Positions 1-7,600 of a stretch of DNA of 8,483 nucleotides are shown here, one piece after another. Location of the stretch: assembly GCA_026986135.1 (NCBI GenBank), contig JALSPD010000136.1:1-8483 (forward strand). Direction: 5' to 3'. The notes below the pieces were generated by a model. The model made no database searches. It was not told where the DNA came from and saw only the letters and a list, made by a program, of their open reading frames with translations. This DNA comes from DHVE2 group archaeon (lineage in GTDB: Archaea; Thermoplasmatota; Thermoplasmata; Thermoplasmatales; Aciduliprofundaceae). Each line of letters opens with the position of its first letter. Position 1 is the first letter of the stretch. Position numbers and translations under genes: made by a program.

Positions 1-631
1 CCTTCTTCACCATGTATTTTCCATACAGCCTCCTGGCAAGCTGTGCCATATGGTAATGCTGAATCTCCGCAGGACAGCGAAGGGTGCATAGACCGCACTG
101 TATGCAATCAAAACTCAATTCTGCAACCTTCTTTATATCTCCACGAATTCCGTACTGGATGTAGTACATGACATCCAGCTCCTGTGGACATGCCTTGGTG
201 CATGTGTTGCATGAAACGCATCTCGCAATCTCAGGATAATGCTCAAGAAGTACCGTGGGTGTTGGTTGCAATTCATCAAGATTGTAAGTTGCCTTGTTCG
301 CAGGCACAAAAGGAATCTGTGCAAGATACATACCATCCTCCACAGTGGTCTGGCATGCAAGGGCAGTTCTAAATCTGTACTCTCCCTTCTTCCTGTAAAT
401 GGTTGCGCATGCTCCGCAGAAACCTGCACGACAACCGGCACCTCTTATATATCTGTATCCTGCGTACTCCAGGGCCTTCATAATTGTGAGCCCGGCTGGA
501 ACCTTGTAGGGTTTGCCCATAACATAGATGGTTACCCAGTGCTCAACCTCTTCTGGAGGAGAGGCGGCCTTCTTTATTTCCTCCATGATCTTCTCGCTGT
601 CAACATCAAGCAATTCAACCTTCTTTCCCAT
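1..631 (-). CDS. HdrC/SdhB-like iron-sulfur subunit with N-terminal [2Fe-2S] ferredoxin domain (partial, C-terminus off the left edge)
   Basis: I translated 210 codons from the ATG at 631 with no stop, so the 3' end is missing. Residues about 31-115 form a plant/SdhB-type [2Fe-2S] domain with Cys67, Cys72, Cys75 and Cys93 (motif GCRAGFCGAC, then the distal Cys in LACQT). Residues about 135-190 are a dicluster ferredoxin: Cys138/141/144/148 (CVSCNTCTKACP) and Cys176/179/182/186 (CIQCGLCTLRCP), the arrangement of HdrC and of SdhB/FrdB. There is no signal peptide or membrane segment, so it should be cytosolic, where it probably wires electrons between flavoprotein and HdrB-like subunits. The start is supported by GGGGGTGA at 638-645 and a TGATG overlap of 1 nt with the upstream gene. 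HdrC normally lacks a [2Fe-2S] domain, so this is either a fused HdrC, an SdhB-like subunit, or the front of a TfrB-like protein (SdhB-like plus HdrB-like CCG domains). The missing 3' end would decide. Family certain, precise role not. Confidence 0.88.
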   Translation of the reverse strand, partial: MGKKVELLDVDSEKIMEEIKKAASPPEEVEHWVTIYVMGKPYKVPAGLTIMKALEYAGYRYIRGAGCRAGFCGACATIYRKKGEYRFRTALACQTTVEDGMYLAQIPFVPANKATYNLDELQPTPTVLLEHYPEIARCVSCNTCTKACPQELDVMYYIQYGIRGDIKKVAELSFDCIQCGLCTLRCPAEIQHYHMAQLARRLYGKYMVKK

Positions 632-1698
632 CACTCTTCACCCCCAAGAAGGCCCTCAAACTCATGAAGTTCATCCTCGCGGAAGTCCATAACAGGTGGA
701 ATTGCATCATCAACACCTGGCTTGTAGTCAAATACCTTCTGCAACTCGTTTCCAACTATTCCGAAGAGCCTGTACAGAGGTATATCCATCGGGCATGCCT
801 GCTGGCACAGGCCGCAGCCAATGCATGATGTGCCCATGTGTATCAGCCTACCAATGTGGAAGAGTGCCTTGTCAGTGGGCAATCTTATTCCATCCTTGTC
901 ATCAGCCCAGTTGAAAAACTTTGTTGATTCGTAATCAAATACTGTGCGATCCTCAAAGAAGCACTCTTTACAGAAGCATATGGGGCACATGTTCTTGCAG
1001 TTGTGGCAGTTGAGGCATGATGAGAGAAATTCTTCCAGACCTTTTCTACCGCCTCTTATCCTCTCCTTCTCGTACCACTCCTCACGTATTTTGCGGTGCA
1101 TTGCAATCCATTCATCGGCATTCCTGGATCCTTCCTCAATACCCATGGCTTTCAGGAATTCCTTACCCTTATCGCTAAGGGCAAAGAACACGGGCGAATC
1201 TGTGTTTACTAGCCCAAGACCAATATCGCCAACGTTTGGTATGGGTGTGGGATACTCGCAAACTTTACATGCTTCCCTGATTTTATTGCTCTTCCCCCCT
1301 TTCTTTATCTCTGCAATGAGTTCATCAATACCTGTGGGTTGGTATTTGTATGTTCTTGCGTGTATGGTTCCGGGGCAGTCATAGCTCAACACGATTATAT
1401 TTTCTGGATTGACCTGATTGAATTTCACAAGTTCTTTGTATGTTCTGGCCTCACAGGGCCTCAGTATAGCCAGAAGCTTTCTTTCTGATTTTTTCAGACG
1501 GGTAATTCTTCTGAGCATATCTGCGCCATTCCACTGCATCACAGGTGCTATGGGTGTGAGCTTATCAACATCTTCCTTTTTTGTTATCAGGGCGTAGGTG
1601 TATGAGTCCTTCGTGGCTGCAGGGGCCATCACAGCCTCTATCAGCCCCTTTTCAAAGGCATCTACCATGAGCTTTTTAAGCATCTCATTTTCATTCAA
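631..1698 (-). CDS. FrhB/FdhB-family coenzyme F420 hydrogenase/dehydrogenase beta-subunit-like protein
   Basis: A 355-residue iron-sulfur flavoprotein of the family that in FrhB, FdhB and FpoF exchanges hydride with coenzyme F420 through FAD. Visible marks, numbered from the TTG start: the N-terminal family core with LRPCEAR (Cys82) and YDCPGT (Cys108); a CKVCEYP pair (Cys144/147); a Cys-rich block CLNCHNCKNMC followed by PICFCKEC (Cys228, 231, 234, 238, 241, 243, 246); and a C-terminal ferredoxin motif CIGCGLCQQACP (Cys292/295/298/302). An upstream ATG at 1773 would give 380 residues but an 83-nt overlap with mvhD and a non-homologous-looking leader. The TTG at 1698 sits 5 nt behind GGAGGTGA (1704-1711) and overlaps mvhD by 8 nt, so I prefer it; ATG 1683 is the next option. 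Its place after mvhD suggests it replaces the hydrogenase that feeds MvhD-HdrA in methanogens. F420 as substrate is family knowledge; relatives occur in genomes where the partner is unclear. Confidence 0.88.
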   Translation of the reverse strand: MNENEMLKKLMVDAFEKGLIEAVMAPAATKDSYTYALITKKEDVDKLTPIAPVMQWNGADMLRRITRLKKSERKLLAILRPCEARTYKELVKFNQVNPENIIVLSYDCPGTIHARTYKYQPTGIDELIAEIKKGGKSNKIREACKVCEYPTPIPNVGDIGLGLVNTDSPVFFALSDKGKEFLKAMGIEEGSRNADEWIAMHRKIREEWYEKERIRGGRKGLEEFLSSCLNCHNCKNMCPICFCKECFFEDRTVFDYESTKFFNWADDKDGIRLPTDKALFHIGRLIHMGTSCIGCGLCQQACPMDIPLYRLFGIVGNELQKVFDYKPGVDDAIPPVMDFREDELHEFEGLLGGEE

Positions 1699-2137
1699 CT
1701 TCTTCACCTCCAAGTGAGTCAAGATACTTGAAATCAGATGGACCTTTATTCCTGATGTATTCGGTGTACTCATTCATCACCCTGGCGAATTTTGGACCCT
1801 CGCTTCCCGATATCCATTCAAGCAGGACACGGTCATCATCAAACTCCAGCGATTTAAGTACGGTTTTCACGATGGCAATTCTTCTCCTCGCCTTGTAGTT
1901 ACCTGTTATATAATGGCAATCTCCAGGATGACAACCTCCCAGGATGGTTGCGTCGGCACCTTCCTGCAGTGCCCTTATCATGTACACAGGATCCACCGTG
2001 GATGAGCACATCACCCTTATTGGTCTTATGTTCGGCGGATAGTGCAATCGCGATGTTCCAGCAAGATCTGCCGCAGCCGAGGTGCACCAGTTGCAGAAGA
2101 ACCCCACAATCACTGGCTCAAACTTTTTCTCCTTCAT
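1691..2137 (-). CDS. mvhD: MvhD-type [2Fe-2S] electron-transfer subunit (F420-non-reducing hydrogenase iron-sulfur subunit D family)
   Basis: 148 residues, the usual size of the stand-alone MvhD/FlpD family. The five conserved cysteines are all present: FFCNWC (Cys15, Cys18), RVMCSS (Cys44) and GGCHPGDCHY (Cys69, Cys74), along with the family motifs ADLAG (residues 23-27) and VDP (48-50). In methanogen MvhAGD-HdrABC the protein holds one [2Fe-2S] cluster and passes electrons from the donor enzyme to HdrA; it is soluble and cytosolic. Here its neighbours are two HdrA-type proteins upstream and an FrhB-like flavoprotein downstream, with no hydrogenase, so the likely donor is the FrhB-like protein or the NADPH module of HdrA (inference). 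The start ATG overlaps the stop of the upstream gene as ATGA (2134-2137), and AAAGGAGGT lies at 2144-2152, 6 nt upstream. The C-terminal tail after about residue 125 (KGPSDFKYLDSLGGEEVE) is charged and not diagnostic. Confidence 0.95.
   Translation of the reverse strand: MKEKKFEPVIVGFFCNWCTSAAADLAGTSRLHYPPNIRPIRVMCSSTVDPVYMIRALQEGADATILGGCHPGDCHYITGNYKARRRIAIVKTVLKSLEFDDDRVLLEWISGSEGPKFARVMNEYTEYIRNKGPSDFKYLDSLGGEEVE
1704..1711 (-). promoter_or_regulatory. Ribosome-binding site that points to a TTG start for the FrhB-like gene
   Basis: GGAGGTGA on the minus strand, inside the last codons of mvhD. It is 5 nt before the in-frame TTG at 1698, but 20 nt before the first downstream in-frame ATG (1683), and it lies downstream of the ATG at 1773. 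The spacing therefore favours TTG. The GTG within the motif itself is in frame but cannot be both site and start. Confidence 0.7.
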
Positions 2138-4683
2138 TTCACTACCTCCTTTAACATTTTAAACACTCCATTTGGATTGTACGGCATCACAATTGCCGCC
2201 CCGCTGGGGCAGGCATTGGCGCAGGCTGCACAGCCCACGCATAAAGCCGTCCTGACCTTGGCAATTTTATCCTCCTCATCAATATACCTCGCACCTGCAA
2301 AACAGGCGTCCACGCATATGCCGCAACCTGCACATCTTCTGGGATTTGTAACACTTACAAATTTACCTGCAGGGGAGGGTAAACTATCCCTGAGCAGGTA
2401 TGTGGCGCTCTGGGCAGCAAACCCCGCCTCATATGTTTCTTCTTCAATACTCATTGGTCTGTGGGCCAGACCAGCCACAAAGATACCGCCAAAAGCATCT
2501 TCAAACAGCATGAACTGTATGCCTGCTCTCTCCACCCATTCCCTTGGTTCCTCGGCAAAGAAGAAAAAGCCCTCCTCATCAAGCCTCATACCGAGTATCT
2601 CGGCTATCCTCTTATTTATTTCCTTAGGCTTAACCTGTATAATCGGTTTTCCCTCACCTCTCTCTGCATCAGGGGGTGCGATGTCAAGTAGAGAATATGA
2701 TTTCATAAGGTCATATGTGGCTTTCACTCCCTTTCTCTTGGCGTAGATGGCACCCATTGAGGCATGTTGCGTTTTTCCACCTATAACCGAGGGTATGTGA
2801 TTTCCCTCCTCCACTATTTCTCCGCCTGTGGCTATTATAACAACGCCAGCCTTTATCTCGTTGCTATCGGTTTTTATAATAAAGTTTCCAAGATGACCCC
2901 CGATGTCCACAACATCTTCCTTTATCCAGTTTGCCCTTTTCAGCACCCTTTCTTTCAGAGTATTGTACCACTCTTTCACTTCCTCCTCACTCATATTAAG
3001 TGCATTTCCCTTTACCCCCGTGGCCATATGTACATCATCAAATTCTCTTGTAACTATGTACACCATCGGGACCTTATCCAGAAGGTAATCAGCGGCAATA
3101 AGGGAAGAGAGCCCACCTCCAATTATGGCTATTCCATTGGTCACAGCAGTTTTTGGTACATCTACGAGATAATTAACTTTAACCTTCTCCACAGCAGCGT
3201 TAAGCATTGCATTTGCCTTTCTGCTGTCACCACCCACTCTGGATACATACTCTCTTAGCTGCACCAGTTCTACATATGAGGGATGTATTCCAGCCTTGGA
3301 AGCTAGCATCTCAAGCATTGCACCCCGCAGAGCCGGGGAGCAGGCACCGAATACCACACGATTCACACCACTCTTCTTTATTTCTTCAACGATTTCCTGA
3401 GGATGCAGGCACAGGTAATCCCTTCTGAATACAAAATCGGAATTTACATTTATCTCAAGGCCTTTGGAGGCACATTCGCATATGAAAACTCCTACCTTGG
3501 GATTGAAATCCTCCCTCTTCCACTGTATATTTTCAGACCTCTCTTCCATGTCTGGTTTGCTAAGGTACCTCTCTGCCTGAGGCACAATGGCGGTTCCCTG
3601 ATATATTGCCTCTGTGCTACCCACAGGCTTTACGAATTCTCCCAGCGCGAAGATACCGTCTCTTGTGGTTTCAAGGGTAAATGGCTTTGTTACCGCAAAG
3701 CCATGCTCTGTCTCAATGCCTGCAATCTCCGCAATCTTCTTCCAGTCCTCAGGTATCTTCTGACCGGGCATTACAACCAGAAGATCCACAGACACGCCAT
3801 TCACAACCAGATTATCCCCATCTTCCTTGAGATCAAGGGACTCAATGGTGTGTACCTGAATCCCCTTATCAAGTGCTTTTTCGTAAAGAGCCATCTGATT
3901 ATGGCCGTAAAGTCTTATCTCCTTACAAAAGATGTGAACATCAAGCCCAGGATCCATCTCCTTCATGTTGAGTGCTTCCCGAAATACAATCACGAATTCC
4001 TCGTAGGACCCAAGCCAGCCGTCCATTCCTGCGGGTATGAAAAATCCTATTGAATTGGGTGTTTTTCCATCGTCCCTTTTCAGGAATTTTTTATCCACGC
4101 CCTTACCTCTGAACATCCATGCGAAATCCCTGAATGACATAACATGCTTTGCATCTCCTACATACTTCTCAATCCCCTCTGGCTCGTACTCGGGTGATAG
4201 AACAACTGCCTCAACGTTTACCTCTATATCCTCTTCTCTGGGAACCTGAATGGCCCCCGCAGGACAAACCTCAACGCATTCTTCAGCGTTTTTTATTATT
4301 CTCATACCGGGTCCAAGGGGCATAGGGATGAACTTAACATCGCACTTCTCGTGACATAGATCACAACCTATACATCTAAATTCATTTACACTCTGAGGCC
4401 TGTGCCTGAACTTCACTTTGAAGTTGCCGGCGCCCCCATCAATTTTGGTTATTTCCGCGTTATGATAAACCTCTATGTTTCCCGTTTTGTTCATTGTTTC
4501 AAGAAGCAAGCCTTTAGAGTAGCCATTAATTATGTCCCTGGGCATTTGCCATTGCATCTGTGTGAATTTATGCCATATAAACTCTCCGCGGTTCAGCAGA
4601 ATTACTTTATGACCTGCCCTTGCAAAGTTTGCAGCGGCACGGTATGATGCAAGGGATGTACCATATATGAGAACCTTTCCCAT
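2134..4683 (-). CDS. Second HdrA-like iron-sulfur flavoprotein, built from two HdrA-type halves with altered nucleotide-binding sites
   Basis: 849 residues. The first half (about 1-375) starts directly with a Rossmann fold whose glycine loop reads GTSLAS instead of GxGxxG (residues 8-13). It then carries a ferredoxin insert with one full motif CIGCDLCHEKC (Cys104/107/110/114) and one half motif ECVEVCP (only Cys136 and Cys140), and ends in an HdrA-like GIFALGEF segment. It lacks the CVGSRD...YCSRxCC motif seen in true HdrA. The second half (about 395-849) opens with an HdrA N-terminal-type domain, GVFICEC with Cys402, 404, 425 and GACSP Cys448, then a second Rossmann loop IIGGGLSS (520-527), a GGIFVAG segment (732-738), and a terminal dicluster Cys784/787/790/794 and Cys815/818/821/825. 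It is soluble with no membrane segment. It starts immediately after the hdrA stop, with GGAGGTG at 4690-4696. Probable role: electron-wiring or scaffold partner of the true HdrA and of MvhD. Whether either half still binds FAD is unclear. QmoB, also HdrA-like and linked to MvhD, is the nearest functional analogy I can offer. Confidence 0.85.
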   Translation of the reverse strand: MGKVLIYGTSLASYRAAANFARAGHKVILLNRGEFIWHKFTQMQWQMPRDIINGYSKGLLLETMNKTGNIEVYHNAEITKIDGGAGNFKVKFRHRPQSVNEFRCIGCDLCHEKCDVKFIPMPLGPGMRIIKNAEECVEVCPAGAIQVPREEDIEVNVEAVVLSPEYEPEGIEKYVGDAKHVMSFRDFAWMFRGKGVDKKFLKRDDGKTPNSIGFFIPAGMDGWLGSYEEFVIVFREALNMKEMDPGLDVHIFCKEIRLYGHNQMALYEKALDKGIQVHTIESLDLKEDGDNLVVNGVSVDLLVVMPGQKIPEDWKKIAEIAGIETEHGFAVTKPFTLETTRDGIFALGEFVKPVGSTEAIYQGTAIVPQAERYLSKPDMEERSENIQWKREDFNPKVGVFICECASKGLEINVNSDFVFRRDYLCLHPQEIVEEIKKSGVNRVVFGACSPALRGAMLEMLASKAGIHPSYVELVQLREYVSRVGGDSRKANAMLNAAVEKVKVNYLVDVPKTAVTNGIAIIGGGLSSLIAADYLLDKVPMVYIVTREFDDVHMATGVKGNALNMSEEEVKEWYNTLKERVLKRANWIKEDVVDIGGHLGNFIIKTDSNEIKAGVVIIATGGEIVEEGNHIPSVIGGKTQHASMGAIYAKRKGVKATYDLMKSYSLLDIAPPDAERGEGKPIIQVKPKEINKRIAEILGMRLDEEGFFFFAEEPREWVERAGIQFMLFEDAFGGIFVAGLAHRPMSIEEETYEAGFAAQSATYLLRDSLPSPAGKFVSVTNPRRCAGCGICVDACFAGARYIDEEDKIAKVRTALCVGCAACANACPSGAAIVMPYNPNGVFKMLKEVVK
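2144..2152 (-). promoter_or_regulatory. Ribosome-binding site of mvhD
   Basis: AAAGGAGGT on the minus strand, 6 nt before the ATG at 2137. It lies within the last codons of the upstream gene, and the start overlaps that gene's stop as ATGA. Confidence 0.7.
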
Positions 4684-7600
4684 TTAGAACACCTCCGCAA
4701 GGACATCAACTGCACGTATCACCTGACTCTTCTTGAAGTTCACCACCTGTATTGCAGTGGTCGGGCAATTGGCACTACAGGCACCGCAACCTTCACACAG
4801 GGCTTCATTGACCACAGCCACATGCCTTACAGGATCTATGCTTATGGCGCCGTATGCACACTGATCCTTGCATCTCCCGCATCCAGCACATATTTCTGTG
4901 TCAACCCTTGCAAGCAACGGCTCCTTTTCAAGCTGTGGCTTGGAAAGAATGGCCATGGCTTTCGCAGCAGCACCACTACCCTGGGATACACTATCCGTTA
5001 TATCCTTTATGAATTGTGCCGCCCCTGCGATAAACACACCGCCAACAGGAGTCTCAAGGGGTTTGAGTTTAAGATGCGTCTCCTTAAGCCAGCCCCACTC
5101 ATCATAAGGTATGCGCAACTTCTTGGCAAGTTGCTTCACAGTAGATGATCCTTTGGCAGCGGTGGCTAGGACTACCATATCCACATCCACTTCTACAATT
5201 CTTCCGGTTAGGGTATCCACTCCCTGTACGCGGTACTTGTCCCCAACCTTGTATACCTTTGAAACCTTACCGCGAATGAAGTTTACTCCGTACTCCTCCT
5301 TCGCGCGATGATAGAATTCCTCGTAGCCCTTACCGTTGGACCTGATATCTATGTAGAAGTCGTAAACTGCGATATCGGGCATCGCATGCTTCACGAGCAT
5401 TGCCTGTTTTATCGTGTACATACAGCATATTCTTGAGCAGTAGGGAACCCCATTCTGAGGATCTCTTGAGCCAACGCAGTGTACAAATGCAATGCTCTCT
5501 GGAATCTTTCCATCCGAAGGTCTTCTGGGTATGCCTGCAGTAGGTCCAGAAGGCGCAAGCAATCTTTCAAATTGTAGTGAGGTTATTACATCTGGATACT
5601 TGCCACCAAGCTCAGGGAAAGCTTCAGCGGGCATGACCTCATAGCCGGTGGCGACTATAATGGATCCAACCTTCTCCTCAACATACCAGTCCTTCATCTG
5701 GAGGTCAATTGCTTTAACATCGCATACCTCAACGCACAGACCGCATTTAGCGCATCCGCCGCATCCCAGACAGCGCTTTGCCTCATCCACAACATCCTCC
5801 TCGCTGTATCCGAGATTGAACTCCTTAAAGGTGGTTTTTCTCTCCTCCATGCTAAGCTTCATGGTCTCATGTCTCTTGGCAGGATACGCAAGTTCTTTGT
5901 ATCCGCGAAGGTTGGAAGACATTTCTATGCGAACCTCTTCCATAGGTTCGCCTTCAAGCATATTTGCAACGTTCTTTGCAGCCCATCTTCCATAGGCCGC
6001 AGCGTGCACCCAGTCCCATGCACCTGTAACGGCATCTCCTGCTGCAAAAACTTTGGGTATTGATGTCTGCATGTATTCGTTTACTTTGATCCTGTTTCTC
6101 TCAGTCTTAATTCCAAGTTTTTCAGCCCAGGATGCATCAGGCACTTCACCCACAGCCAGGATCACAATATCCGCTGGGATCTCCACAAACTCCCCTGTGG
6201 GTATGGGCTTTCTTCTTCCGGTGGCATCCTTTTCTCCAAGACGCATCTTCTCCATCTTTATTTTTCCGTCCATTATCTCCGCAGGACTAACCAGGAATTC
6301 AAACTTAACACCCTCTTCCTCAGCATCCACAATCTCTTCAGGTATTGCTGGCATCTCATCCCGTGTCCTGCGGTACGCAATTGTAACATCCGCTCCGAGC
6401 CTAAGAGCGGTGCGAGCTGCATCAACCGCGCTGTTTCCGCCACCTATAACTACGACCCTCTTTCCCTCTATATTCACCTTCTCTCCGAGATTTACCTTTT
6501 TAAGGAATTCAAGGGCATGCATGGCCTTATCCTCACCTGGGATACCAAGGTGCCTCTCTTTATGGGTTCCTATTGCCAGAATAACCGCATCATACTTCTC
6601 CACGATCTCTCCGAAATTCTTGTCGTTGACCTCGTAGTTGAGCACGAATTTTACTCCAGCATCCTTCAGGGGCTGTACCTCGTAATCTATAACCTCCTGT
6701 GGGAGCCTGTACGGGGGAATACCAACTGCAAGCATGCCTCCCACTACAGGAAGCTTGTCGTATACAGTTACATCATAACCCATCTCTCTGAGATCATGAG
6801 CCGCCATAAGGCCTGCTGCTCCTGCCCCTATTATGGCAACCTTCTTCCCTTTTTCTTCTTTGACCCGCAGGATGTATTTCCTTCCGTTTTTAACAGCCCA
6901 GTCCGCAACAAATCTTTTTATTTCCCTTATTCCCACGGGCTTATCTATGTCCCCACGAGAGCATGCCGTTTCACACGGATGTGTACATATTCTTCCAGCT
7001 ATACCCGCAAAGGGCAGGCGCTCCCATACAACATCAATTGAGCGATCAAATCTTCCCGCTTTTGCTGCAGCCACATAGCCCTGAGCATTGAGATGCAGTG
7101 GACAGGCTGCATTGCATGGGGGAACTCCGTTGTATGTTATGGTGTATTTGAATGGTACCGCCTGCTCAAAAGGTATGTGCGTTGCCTTTCTGGTGGCCAT
7201 GCCCAGATCAAAATCGCTTGGCAGTACTGTTGGACATACCTTGGCACATTCACCGCATCCAGTGCATTTATTCCAGTCTATAAATGGCGACTTTCTTTTT
7301 ATCTTAACGGTGAAGTTTCCAAGATATCCATCAACCTCCTCCACCTCGCTGTACGTGTAAAGTTTGATGTTTGGATGCCCGCCCACATCATTCATCTTCG
7401 GAGTTAGAATACACTGGGGACAGTCCAGAGTGGGGAAGGTTTCGCTTAGCCTTATCATATTACCCCCAAGAGAGGGGTTCTTCTCTACAACAACTGTTTC
7501 AATGCCAGCATCCGCAAGATCAAGAGCGGCCTGCATGCCAGCTACTCCTCCACCTATCACCAGGGCTCTTTTTACCACGGGCACCTCTATGGGGTGCAGG

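Noticed and set aside
133..441. Minus-strand open frame of 102 codons inside the HdrC/SdhB-like gene
   Set aside because: It is in another frame of the same strand and lacks motifs; the overlapping frame carries all expected cysteine ligands.
239..667. Plus-strand open frame of 142 codons at the left end
   Set aside because: The minus strand here encodes an uninterrupted protein with one [2Fe-2S] and two [4Fe-4S] motifs, which explains the region.
2042..2746. Plus-strand open frame of 234 codons
   Set aside because: It lies opposite the second HdrA-like gene and the start of mvhD, both with clear cofactor motifs. The translation is Ser/Leu/Pro-rich without any recognisable domain, as expected of an antisense shadow.
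3403..4053. Plus-strand open frame of 216 codons
   Set aside because: Antisense to the first half of the second HdrA-like gene; no family motif and no convincing ribosome-binding site.
6053..6637. Plus-strand open frame of 194 codons with hydrophobic N-terminus resembling a signal peptide
   Set aside because: Antisense to the GltD module of HdrA. The hydrophobicity comes from the complement of charged codons, and no domain is visible.
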